Source: Enoplosus armatus
Taxonomy: Eukaryota; Chordata; Actinopteri; Centrarchiformes; Enoplosidae
DNA: 64,000 bases
Direction of reading: 5' to 3'
Assembly: GCF_043641665.1 (NCBI RefSeq)
Contig: NC_092190.1
Span: 6,958,548-7,022,547, forward strand
Shown here one piece after another: positions 52,916 through 63,298 of the stretch (the stretch's first letter is position 1; each line of letters begins with the position of its first letter). The notes below the pieces were generated by a model. That model saw nothing but the letters and a program-made list of their open reading frames with translations, did no database searches and was not told the DNA's origin. Both the position numbers and the translations under genes were made by a program.

Positions 52916-54546
52916 TGCAAATCCAAAATATACACAATGCCAAAAATGTAAACAGGTTAATGTAACTTTGGCAGAAGTGTTCACCGTCGCTCATAGCAAG
53001 AGGCTGATTGGGAAAATACGTTTTCAGGCCCAAAGATTTTTTTGAATGAATGAATGAATTGATTTCAGTTTAAAATGCAGGTGTGACGGGGTGCTGATAA
53101 TCAGACCGGGTGATGAGTCCACAGAGTCTGAACAGAGACTCAACAACCCATCTGAACTTTGACCTTTTTATCAGCGAAGCAGAACGTTTTCAGCTCAGTC
53201 CATTTAAATCATCAGTGTTTATACGGATGATTCAATGATCTTAAAGACGAAAGTTTCTTGTTCTTCTTGACAAATGATGTGAAGTTTAATCCAGAGATTA
53301 TACAACAAACAATTGTTTAGTTTAACCTAATAACCGTGGGTTGTTTGGTAAGTGGCCTGATAGAAGAGCAATGTGAATGTTTTTCTTCCTGCATTTATAT
53401 ATTTATAACATCTAGCAAATAACATATTATTGAATTAGTTATCGGGCTATTAGCCGGACTAACACCAATTTGAAAGATGTTGATGATGTTAAATATCATA
53501 TTTGCTTCTTTTCTTTACTGCCTTATCTTTGACTGATGCTGAATAGCGTCACTTCAGGAGAATATACTGACTATAAATAATAACATACATAAAATAATAT
53601 ATAAAAACATGCAGAGGAGTTTCAGGTGTTTTTCCAGCCCTAAGTAGTGTCTGCAGGTCCTCCACCAATCAGAGGGTAGAGCAGTAGCCTCTATGTAGCA
53701 AGATGTGTATTAAGTGTTAATCATTGAACTCACTGGAAAGTGACCTGGATGAATATATCAACATATTTATCAATATCACTCTCCTCTCCTCTGGATTTTG
53801 GCAGCTGGACGCTACGGAGATTCTGTTTAGAGAGATTTTGGTGAGTAAATCAAACTGAGGGGTTCAGAAGACCTCAGAGAGCCAGAGTGTCACTTAACTC
53901 ACAGATTCTTCAGTACCAGAGTTCAGACAGACAGACAGATATACAGACAGACAGACAGGTAAAATGATGTCAGAGAGCTGAGACATTTCACACTACTGTC
54001 TGAGAGAGACACTTCTGCCCGTCTGTCTCTCTCTGAAGCTCAGAAATGTTGACAACTTCCAGCCAAACCAAAGCGTGATGGGGAACTCCTGGAGCTAGTG
54101 TGCTCTGGTGGCAAGAAACACGACTCCAAATGAATGATAATGTTGCTCTGTGTCTGCTGGATGTGTAAATAAGCACCTGTTTGCTAACAAGTTCACCATA
54201 GCAACTTAAAAGGGGATAATATGTCAGTGTTGTGTTCACAGCTTGTTTCTGCTGCCCCCAAGTGGCCACAACAAATCAGTTACTGCAGGTTTAAAAACAT
54301 GTCTTTTCACTGTCTGACGGTATCATATGCATATACAGTACTGTGTGTTATCTCTTCATTGAAGCTACATGATCTTTACACTTTCAAAAAAATTCAGCCT
54401 GATGTATTTGACATCTTTGGAAACTTTGGGATCTATACTAGAATTTGAATGGAGTCAGTTTCTCCTCATCTATATCCTGTGTTCCTTTTTCCACTTTTCC
54501 CTCGTTCACTCCTCCATTTCTCACTTCCATCCCCGGTGTCTCTCTC

Positions 54547-54626
<80 letters not shown>

Positions 54627-54879
54627 AGTGAGGGGCCTTGCTGTGGTTTCCCAGAGTTCCTTGCAGCTCCCAGGTCCCAGTGGATCTGTTCCTCCATTTG
54701 CTGCCGCAGCAAACCAATCTGGTTCCTCTCCTCCTCAGGACATCCCACCAATCACAGTCCAGCACTGCAACGACCCACTTACACACACACACACACACAT
54801 ACACACACACACAGGCATCTCCCCCTCTCACCTTGAACATCACATCAAGGTTTTACAAGGATACAGCAGAGAGAGAGAG

Positions 54880-54927
<48 letters not shown>

Positions 54928-57009
54928 AAAAACCAGTACAAACACACAAGGATGATAACGGTGCCTAATAGGGTGCCATCAATCCTTGTGTATTAACCCT
55001 TTCTAACATGATCATATTTGTATGTCTAGATGGTTTTGTATGTGTGTAAATGAAGTGTCAATGTGTTCTTCTATTTGCAGGCTCACTTGCCCCAAATTGC
55101 CCCTTCAGGTACGAATAAAGTATTTTAAATTTAATTAAATTGTCAGCTCTTTTCTGGTAGTCGATACCTAAAACAAATGTCTTAAAATCTTCAACTTTCC
55201 AACCAAACATAGACCGGATTCAGGCTTGACATCTGGAAGTCTTTTGACCTAAAATAACAAAGTCAATGCTTACAGTAACGTTACTTCAACTGTGCAGCAG
55301 CAAGTTTCACCTCAGAGGCTAATATGACCACCAGTACACGCTTTCCTGTGGATTTCTGAAGAGGTAAGGTAGGTGGATCTTCTTCTGGACCGAAGCCGCC
55401 CTGAGGAGATCGTTGTTAATCAAACAGAAAGGCTCAGCAGCAGTGGCAGGTAATTGTGGGGGAGCTTAATTAGTAATAGCAGGAGCTAAAAATGTCCTCC
55501 TGTTAGACTGAAGAGACGGCCAACACTGGGAGCACACCGATGGTGCAGCAAATCACTGATTTATACCGTCAGGAACTAAATACAGTGTGTTAGCTGGGAC
55601 TCACAACATTAACCCTATCAGTCCCGCCCACTGTTTAAGTGAGGCTTTCACACGCACCGATTGGTCTATCTCGCTGTCAGTCAATATATCAATAGCTCTG
55701 GTCCCTATGATGAAAATTAAATATCACACTTGGTTGTAACCATTGTTTACGTGTTGTTATAGCAAACAAAGGCTGGTTAGTGACGTGGTTTGATTTGAGT
55801 AAAACCTGATCATAGTTGCTGCCCACAGGTTACACTGGTTAGTTGTGTCACTGTTACTCAAGGCATTTGTTTACATGTTGTTTACATAAGCCATTATAAA
55901 TCTTGACAGCAACTTTTCACTTCAAATAAATCTCCATTTTCAAACAGTCCTGGTTATTCTGAAAAGGAAAATCACGTAACAATAACATCCATATTTGAAG
56001 ATAATAAGACTTTGCAGAGCGATGTTACAAAGTAGAAAACCCCCCCCATCTTCCTTATCTCCACACCGCCTCTGTATACATGTTCACGTGAAGGGCTCGA
56101 CTTGAGGGATGTCCAAAAACTGCAAGGAGGAAGGAGTAGTGGACAGTAAAACTCCCCCCTTACACTGTTCACAGTGGATACAAACAAAATGAACAGAATA
56201 AAAAGAATTCAAATTTAAACATCTCTTTGTCACTAAATCTCCATCTACACAGGGAAAAAGCACATTACACAGTTGGTATCCATAGTGACAGATGTTTCCT
56301 GCTCATGGCGGAGAGAGGTGAGGGTGTCTCACAGTTTACCTGTTTTTTATTAAGCTCCTCGTCCCTGGTGTGACTTGCCCTCAACAGCTGAGAGTGTGAC
56401 TTTTAGTGTGCAGTGACACTACATCGTGTCGGGCAGGAGATGATCGAGACCCGGTCTAGATCAGACTAGATCAGGGCTGCGTGGAGAAACCAGGCAGGTG
56501 CTGCACGATGGGAAAGGTCAGACTTCAGAAACTGTTAACACTGTTGTTCCTGTTGAAGAAATGAGACTCAGTGAACTGCAGACATCAGCATAGTCTGAGC
56601 TGACACCACCAGAGACTGTTTACTGTAAACAAAAACACTGCTTTCAACAACCTTCATTTTTCAGTGTGAAGTGGTAAAACCTGAAACTGATGAGCCTGTA
56701 TGAGCCAAACACCTGAATATACCTGCGGCACCCAGGGGTGCTGCTGGTCACCTGTTCCACGATAAAGTGGATTTTTGTGATGGTTTGTTGGGTTTTTAAG
56801 TCACATTTGCTTTAATACAGAATGTTCTGCTATTGAAGCTTGTTGAGAAACAGGACGAGTTTCAGTGTGTTTACTGTAGCAGCAAATTATCTGCGTGTGT
56901 GTGTGTGTTGGCAACAGAGCTGGTTAATCATATGTGGTATCATCTGGGTTCCTGAAGTGTTTGGACATTTTAAACAGCTGCTACCACCTGATCCACTCTC
57001 TAGATCAAA

Positions 57010-57430
57010 ACATTTTTCTGTTAAAGAAATAATTTTGAAAATATGCTTATTCACTATTTTGCTGAGAGTTAGATGAGAAGATTGACACCACTCTCATGGT
57101 TGTAAGGTAAATATGGAGCTGGACAGTTAGCGCAGTTTGGCTTATTGGAAACAGGGGGAAACAGCTAGCCTAGCTCAGTCCAAAGGAAGTTAATGGTCCT
57201 GGTCAAGAAATAGTCCAGCATAAAACCAACAAGAAAAATAAAATCAACAAGTTCCAAAGTTTAACAAAATGCACCTATCAGCACCTCTAAAGTGGGATTA
57301 TCACTATGTCAGGCACAGTGACTTCCCGGTGTTCTGCTGGTTGCCTGGCAACCCCACAGTGATGACAACACCCCAATATGCCCTGAAATATTCAAGCACA
57401 TAAACCCCTCTTAAAAGCTGTAGCATCATA
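57010..57430. mobile_element. Foldback-type repeat copy
   Basis: The left arm has GAGAGTTAGATGAGAAGATTG and AACAGGGGGAAACAGCTAGC. The inner part has GGTTGCCTGGCAACC, a perfect palindrome-like centre also present, inverted, in the 41-kb copy. Confidence 0.55.
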
Positions 57431-58589
57431 TTAAATTGACAGATATGAGACATTCACATGTTTACTGTGGGTATTCATGCTTCCCAAAGGAAGTATGATA
57501 ATGATTTAGGTGACCTTGACTTTTCCTGTCGTCCCACCATCAGGACATAAAATAAGCTTGTTAACTTCCATTTAGAACTTTCCTGCTCACAGAGGATCTC
57601 AGAGAGGAGCTATGTACATTTTACCTAATAATTATTGACCACACATCATCATAGATAAAACCAAAAAATGAGATGAACGGCAGAAGATATAAAATGTTGA
57701 TTAAATATTAAATATTCGTTGTAGCTGCCGTCAGGAGTTGTTTCACTGCTCGCTTTTTTATCATACAAATTTTAATGTTTGGGCATGAAGAGGACATTAA
57801 GTCATTTCAAGTCACAAGTCATTGGTGTTAAGTTCAAGTCGAGTTGTGAGTTACCTGTGAGTGAGATGTTACAGTAGTTGCTCGGTTGTTTGTGGTAGCT
57901 AGTTGGTTGCTAAGTCATAAATATGGCTTTCCAGTCCGTTCTTGGGGTGTTTCAGTGGTGCTACTGCATTTCCAGGTGGTCCTTATGTCTTTCCAATCAA
58001 TTGAGGACTTTACTAAGCGGTTTCTACAAGTTGCAAGCAGTTGCTATGGCATCATCAGGGTGGTTGCCTGGGCGTTGCTAGGTGGTTGCTAGTTGTTTAG
58101 GTTTGCTAAGGACTCTGCAGACTTCAGTATTTTAATTTGTCATGTGCTTGTGGCTCATGCCTTTTCTTATATTTTTCATTTTAACAAACACACATTATTA
58201 CTGGTGTGTTTTCTTTCACAACCCTTTTACAAATACGAGACGTATATTATTCACACACTCAACTCCTGTAACAGCCTTCATCGATCTCATGTTTTACCTG
58301 AAAGATTCATATCTTAATGCCTTTGTTCATCAGTCAAGTGTGCGTCCTGGTCATAGTGTTCACTCCTAGCCACTGGATGTTCCTGTAGTTGTATAAGCCA
58401 CTAATTAAATTAATACATTATGAGAAATGAAACTAGCCTGAAAAGAGATGTAATGACATAATAAAGTATCATAAGGACTGGATTGACTTTCTAAGGAAGG
58501 TGAGGTGATTTAATGTTTTGGCTTCAGCCCCACAAATGAACAAACTCACTGGTTGTCCTGTAATTTAAACCACATCCAGAGAAACATCT

Positions 58590-58935
58590 TTGAAATAGCC
58601 AAGAAATAGTCCAACGCATAACCCCCTACGAAACCGCAAATAGTTGTTTCTACACTTTCTTTACAGAATAAACAAACAAGATGCAACATGTTGATTCTTC
58701 GCCGTTGGAAATAATGGTAGGTATATTTTTAAACCTTGGACAGAGCCAAGCTAGCTGTTTCCCTGTGTTGCCAGTCTGTATGCTAAGCTACATCAAGCTA
58801 AGCAGCTACTGGCTCCAGTTTCAAACTTGGCGTACAGACATGAGAGCATCAATCTTCTCATTTAACTCTCAGCCAAGAAGTGGGGCAAGTGAATAGGCAA
58901 ATTTCCCAAAAGGACAAACTATTCCTTTAAGTCTG
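58590..58935 (-). mobile_element. Foldback-type repeat copy, inverted arm
   Basis: AAGCTAGCTGTTTCC, ATGCTAAGCT, TCTTCTCATTTAACTCTCAG and ACAAACTATTCCTTT are the reverse complement of the arm seen at 46345. This copy lies just downstream of the cwc22 poly(A) site. Confidence 0.55.
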
Positions 58936-59044
58936 TTGTTTCTCTGGTGAGGACAGTCGCTGACAGCAGCTTCCTTTGACTGCACAGTAAAATAAAATAG
59001 TGTGCGATTGTTCAGAAGCTGGAAACAGTTGAAACAGAAACAGA

Positions 59045-59266
59045 TTAAAAAACATCTAAAGCAACTTTAATGTGTTTTGTTTTTTGCATTTCATCAACAA
59101 CAAAAATCAATAATAGAAAGTACAGACAGACAGAGAGACAGAGACAGAGAGAGACGGGTCCCAAATCCAAAACACCAGTGCGACGGGATGAGGTAAGAGA
59201 GGGATGACAGAAGGAAAAGATGGATACTGTCATCACTGCTGCTTCAGGACGGAGGGATGAAGACTT
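59045..59266 (-). other. cwc22: Short 3' UTR of cwc22
   Basis: About 220 nt separates the stop codon from an ATTAAA poly(A) signal variant at 59066-59071, followed by T-rich sequence. It contains short CTGT/CTCT repeats near 59124-59155. The end point is inferred. Confidence 0.5.
59066..59071 (-). promoter_or_regulatory. Candidate poly(A) signal (ATTAAA) of cwc22
   Basis: The minus strand reads AACACATTAAAGTTGCTTT, the common ATTAAA variant, about 195 nt past the stop and just before a T-rich element. Confidence 0.45.
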
Positions 59267-59877
59267 TTATCTCCTCCTCCTCTCCTCTCGCTCTCTGTTC
59301 CTGTCTCTGTTCTCTTTATTCCTCTCTCTATCCCTCTGCCTCTCTCCATCTCTCTCGCTCTCTCTCTTCTCCTCATTCTCCCTCTCTCTCGCTCGCTCTC
59401 TCTCTCTGTCCCTCCCCCTGTCTCTCTCTCTCTCCCTCTCTCCATCTCTTTGTCTGCCTTGAACGTCCATTTTTCGTCTCCTCTCCTCCTGTTCATCTTC
59501 TTCGTCTCCTCTTTCGTCTCGTCTGCTCCGGCGGGCACCATCACGTGCACGCTCACGCTCCTCCACCTCTTGTGCACGCCCACGCTCCTCCACTTCACGG
59601 GCACGCCCGTGCTCCTCCACCTCTTGTGCACGCCCGCGCTCCTCCACCTCACGGGCACGCCCGCGCTCCTCCACCTCACGGGCACGGCCTTTCCTGTCCT
59701 TCCTCGCCTGCTTCTCGTCATCACTGTCATCCTCCTCCTCCTCGTTCTTGCGTCCGGCTCGCTTCTTGTCAGAGGGTTTGTCTTTCTTCTTCTTCTTCTT
59801 CTTGTCCTTCTCTTTCTTCTTCTTCTCCTCACTCTGTTCTTTTCTCTTCTTCTTCTTTCTGTGTTTGGTGTCTGAGT
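59267..59877 (-). CDS. cwc22: cwc22 terminal exon, charged tail with 27-bp coding minisatellite
   Basis: The acceptor CTTGTCCTCTAG leads into [15 protein letters not shown] Lys-rich stretch and an acidic [10 protein letters not shown] patch follow. Five tandem copies of GRA(R/Q)EVEE(R/H) and a sixth diverged copy come next, then a long Arg/Glu-rich region ending EREERRRR and TAA at 59269-59267. The composition matches the disordered charged C terminus of CWC22, although sequence identity is low as expected. Long open frames on the opposite strand are by-products of this composition. Confidence 0.9.
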
Positions 59878-61746
59878 CTAGAGGACAAGTGGGGAAAAAA
59901 AAGCAATCACTCATCTATAAATCGATCACTCACTCATTCATCTGTCAATTTCATTTTAAAGAGGCAACTAAAAGAAAAGAAACTGTTCAGGACTTCATAA
60001 CCCAGAATGCTCCAGGCAATAAGGTCCCCATCATTCACACCAACACATATTTAAAGTCCAACGGAAGTCATGTTTACTCATCTTTTGTAGTCAAGAATAA
60101 TGTGTTAAACATGTTTGTCTCTCTCAGCCAACTGTAGCAGCAGCTTACAAGCAGTGGGTAGACTGTGTTGTTAGCAGCTGTATTAAAAAGTAAGAACCAC
60201 ACTAGCTTTACAAGCTGTATAACATGCTGCAGCTGAGCAGCTAATTATCTAGCTAGCCAGCAAACTGACGTTAGCCGTGCACCTTTCCCCGATGAATGTT
60301 TGTTTGGTCGCTCGTTCAACAGGCTAAGATGCAGGACAAGACGTGTGTTCATGGAGAAGGAGACTTTAGCATGAAAGCTAATGTGATTTGTTGTTGAAAG
60401 TCTGTGGCTCTTGTGTTGTGTAGCAGGCTGCTGTCTGGATGTTAGTCAGTGTAACTTCATATGATAAAAATTCAATTTTTCAATTCAATTCAATTTTATT
60501 TATATAGCGCCAAATCACAACAAAGTCATCTCATGACACTTTACAAAATAGAGCAGGTCTAGACCGACTCTTTATAATGTTATTACAGAGACCCAACAGT
60601 TCCCACCATGAGCAAGCACTTTGGCGACAGTGGCAAGGAAAAACTTCCTTTTAAGAGGCAGAAACCTCGAGCAGAACCAGACTCTAGGTGGGCCGTCATC
60701 TGCTTTGAGGGGACATTACTGCTTTATGGAAATATAGTTTACACGGTGTGATTTGATTGTCTCTACTGAGAACTGATGGTATCCTAATGGAGTAATATAA
60801 TCTCGTGGTACAGCCAATTCTCTTGGGCCTGTCTTCAAATCTCTGTACACATGCCAGAAATAAGCATTAGCAGAAGCTTTTTTCACATAAGGTCAAAACC
60901 AAAAATAAAACCTTTTCTTTATTTTGGAGTCTTACATGCTTTTTTTACCTCACGTCTTGAATACTGCAACTCTCCTTATGAGGGCTTCAGTCAGTCTTTT
61001 CTAGCTTGCCTGCACTCTCCTGGTACAAAATGCAGCAGTTTTTGTTTTATGTAAGTTCTGCATGGACTGGCACCAGCCTACATCTTCGATCTCCTTAGTC
61101 CATATGCGTGGGTCCCCTTCATTTTTCATATAACGATACAAATCTTTGAATTTAGTCTAGAATATAAAATATAAATGTCTTCCTTTTGGTTTCTGATTTT
61201 CTTCTCCAAGAAGATTTACAGAGCAGATATGTATGTTGTAACAGAAAAATAAAACATTTCAGTTTGACTTTAAAGAAATAAATAAAGATGTACCTGAGCT
61301 GCTGCTGCTGCTAGAGGAGGAGTCTGAGGAGTCTGAATCTGATTCGCTGGATGAGTCTGAGGAGGAGGAGTCAGATGAGGAAGAGGAGGCTGAAGAGGAC
61401 GAGGAGTCAGAGGATTCCACTTCCTGGTTCTGAGTCATGATCATCTTGGGAGCGTTCTTCAAATGTTCCCTCAACTCGTCCCTGAAAGAGAAAGAGGACA
61501 GTACAGTGTGGTTTTTGACTCCTGCAATTTAAATGTAAGACTTTTTGACACTTTCTAAAGGACTTACTTTTATTTACTTTAGGACTTTTTTGAAGAAACT
61601 AAATTCAATGATTTTTAAGATTATGACCTGCAGATAACCTGTTATATCAGCAGGTTAATGCAGATGATTTTGGAATGAGATGTTAAACAATCACATCACA
61701 GGTCTAATGTTCAAGTGTCCTCAGATTTTTGGCCATGTTGTGTATA

Positions 61747-61781
<35 letters not shown>

Positions 61782-62752
61782 TGTGTGTGAGTGTGTGTGA
61801 GTGAGTGTGTGTGTGAGTGTGTGTGTGAGTGTGTGTGTGTGTCCCTCACGTCAGTCCACCCAGTCCAATAGAGGTGAAGAAGTTGATGGCGAAGCGAGTG
61901 TTTCTGGGATTATCACGAGGAAAAAGGCCCTCAAAGAACGGCTGCAGAGTCCTGAAAACACACGCACGCACAGTTACCAGCTGAATATGATGTTTGTGTG
62001 TTGTGTTTTATTCTTCAGTAACCCACAGCTCTTCAAATATGAACTTTGTTTGTTGGCATAAATCAGTTACCTCCAACCAGTAAGTGGACTAATAACATCT
62101 GAAACCAGCAGCCAATCACACATTTTCCAACTGTATTGTTTCTTGAAGCACTGATGCTAAATTCATGTTGTTACTTTTTACTATTTGTAGCTAACAAAAT
62201 CCTTACTATTGTATCTCTGTTTAAACATAGTGCTCATATTTTAACTTTCCATTACAGCATTAGTTTAATTTATCTTATAAATTATAATAATATACAGAAG
62301 GTTTACAGGTTTCTGTGTGTGTGTGTGTGTTCGTACTGGTCTTTGAGCCTCTGGTTGAGTCTGGGGAGGCCCATGTAGGCACAGAGCTCCTGGAAAAGGA
62401 TCTTCACAAAGATCCTGCTGGACGAAGTCGTGGTCTCCTCACTCATCCTGATAGACTCCAACACCTGGTCGAGAGACATTCACCAGACACAGCACAGAGA
62501 GGGAGAGAGACACACAGACAGGTACCATGAATTATGAGGAAAATCAATTAGAAAGAACCACCAGCTTCATATGTGTGTGTGTGTGTGTGTGTGTGTCCTT
62601 ACACTCCAGGGCACAGAGTCTGTGTAGAGCAGGTGAGCAAACAGTCGAGCCACGTTCCTCAGTTTGTTGGTCTCCAGTCGGTGAATTGTGTCGTACTGCT
62701 CTGCAAAAATCCCCTCAAAACTCTCCATGTACTCCTTCTTCAGCAGACAGAA

Positions 62753-62844
<92 letters not shown>

Positions 62845-63298
62845 AAGTGCTTTCAATTTGTCCAGTGTGTAGTTACATGTAGTTCAGCAGTGCTTCAGAT
62901 GTGTTTTTGGTGCCCACACACTTACTTATTAGTGTGCACAGTTACTACTACAGCAGATGATGGTGTAGAGAGGGAAGCCACACAGAGCCACTTGTGTGTG
63001 CATCCGCCTGTCCTCATTAGGGTTGGGCAATATGGACAAAAAATAAAACCTTGGTTTTTGTTTTCAAGCTTGGGGGGTTCAGGTGCCATCTTTTTGAATG
63101 TGTGCAATTTTAATTAAATTATTTGAGGAACTACTACTACCACCACCGAAAATAAAGAATATCTGGCTTACATGGCACTTTTGGTGTGTGTGTGCGTGTG
63201 TGCGTGTATTTGTGTCTCACCCCGGCCAGCAGACCAAAGAACTTCTCGTAGGTTCTCTGTTGAGCGCAGCAGTCCAGGATCATGTTACACAGCTCCTT
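59267..63298 (-). CDS. cwc22: cwc22, pre-mRNA-splicing factor CWC22 (3' six coding exons; 5' end outside window)
   Basis: In sense order the exons are 63298-63221, 62755-62603, 62464-62337, 61951-61850, 61481-61294 and 59877-59267. They total 1260 nt, perfectly in phase, giving 419 residues plus stop. The first exons spell most of the MA3 domain ([63 protein letters not shown]). These match vertebrate CWC22 closely, as does the NAPK segment followed by a Ser/Asp tract. The last exon is a Lys/Arg/Glu-rich tail containing a 9-residue repeat. CWC22 is a nuclear spliceosome component whose MIF4G domain, not in this window, holds eIF4A3 for deposition as the exon-junction complex. No frameshift is seen. 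Confidence 0.95.
59537..59690 (-). repeat. 27-bp coding minisatellite in cwc22
   Basis: Five tandem 27-bp units plus a diverged sixth encode the 9-residue motif GRA(R/Q)EVEE(R/H). Unit differences are mostly single substitutions, including an R/Q alternation. Confidence 0.9.
60470..60712 (-). mobile_element. Interspersed fish repeat with LINE-like end
   Basis: On the plus strand it begins with (CAATT)n and TTTATTTATATAGCGCC, the inverse of a LINE 3' terminus. It continues through GGCGACAGTGGCAAGGAAAA and ACCTCGAGCAGAACCAGACT, a sequence I recognise as common in fish genomes. It lies in the last cwc22 intron. Confidence 0.6.
60876..61115 (+). pseudogene. LINE reverse-transcriptase C-terminal fragment
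   Basis: Reads [14 protein letters not shown], then [11 protein letters not shown], then, after a deletion, [11 protein letters not shown]. These are conserved blocks at the end of L2/CR1-type LINE ORF2. It is interrupted by a deletion and stops, and lies antisense to cwc22 in its last intron. Confidence 0.65.
61294..61481 (-). CDS. cwc22: cwc22 exon, MA3 C-terminal edge and Ser/Asp-rich tract
   Basis: The acceptor is CTCTTTCTCTTTCAG|GGACGA and the donor is AGCTCAG|GTACAT. It encodes [20 protein letters not shown] and then about 40 residues of nearly pure Ser with Asp/Glu, a likely casein-kinase-2-type acidic serine tract. The same kind of tract follows MA3 in mammalian CWC22. Confidence 0.94.
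61749..61843. repeat. (TG)n/GAGTG microsatellite next to a cwc22 donor
   Basis: About 95 bp of TG with GA interruptions. In the cwc22 transcript it is an AC-rich tract starting seven bases into the intron. Confidence 0.95.
61850..61951 (-). CDS. cwc22: cwc22 exon, end of MA3 domain
   Basis: The acceptor is GTGTGTTTTCAG|GACTCT and the donor is GGACTGAC|GTGAGG. It encodes [20 protein letters not shown] and [14 protein letters not shown], near-invariant in vertebrate CWC22. About 90 nt of AC-rich repeat begins at intron base 7. Confidence 0.96.
62337..62464 (-). CDS. cwc22: cwc22 exon within MA3 domain ([17 protein letters not shown]...)
   Basis: The acceptor is TCTCTCGACCAG|GTGTTG and the donor is GACCA|GTACGA. 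It encodes [19 protein letters not shown] and continues to [11 protein letters not shown], ending in phase 2. The intron upstream is only 138 nt. An (AC)n tract follows the donor within eight bases. Confidence 0.95.
62603..62755 (-). CDS. cwc22: cwc22 exon within MA3 domain ([15 protein letters not shown]...)
   Basis: This 51-codon phase-0 exon contains [20 protein letters not shown] and ends [16 protein letters not shown]. Its acceptor is a (GT)n repeat of about 83 nt followed by TAG, with no ordinary polypyrimidine tract. Its donor is followed within six bases by (AC)12. Skipping would keep the frame but remove part of the MA3 domain. Confidence 0.96.
62759..62841. repeat. (AC)41 microsatellite abutting a cwc22 acceptor
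   Basis: 83 bp of uninterrupted repeat. In the cwc22 sense strand it is (GT)n running straight into the TAG acceptor at 62758-62756. Confidence 0.97.
63221..63298 (-). CDS. cwc22: cwc22 exon within MA3 domain ([11 protein letters not shown]...)
   Basis: The acceptor is ATGTGAGCAG|AAGGAG and the donor is GCCGGG|GTGAGA, a 26-codon phase-0 exon reading [20 protein letters not shown] then FGLLAG. It is the most 5' cwc22 exon visible; no further exon is recognisable from 63299 to 64000. The intron it opens starts with AC-rich sequence. Confidence 0.95.

Larger units (their letters stand above)
52300..59044. other. Intergenic region between znf385b and cwc22
   Basis: No exon is recognised on either strand. 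Contents are microsatellites (TC at 54537-54627, CA at 54780-54813, GA/TG at 54868-54925, CAGA at 53925-53960) and a possible LINE tail near 55080-55140. Foldback-type repeat copies lie at about 57010-57430 and 58590-58935. The open frames at 54369-54996 are products of the TC/CA repeats. Confidence 0.6.

Noticed and set aside
54369..54996. Plus-strand open frames of 155 and 183 codons
   Set aside because: They are made of translated TC, CA and GT microsatellites (SLSLS, HTHTH, VCVCV).
59257..60000. Long open frames on the plus strand over the cwc22 terminal exon (up to 247 codons)
   Set aside because: They are the mirror of an Arg/Glu/Lys-rich exon, where the CT-rich opposite strand rarely produces stops. 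They have no family resemblance and extend into the intron.
62527..63117. 196-codon plus-strand open frame
   Set aside because: It is antisense to cwc22 exons and reads through the 83-bp CA repeat as a His-Thr run.
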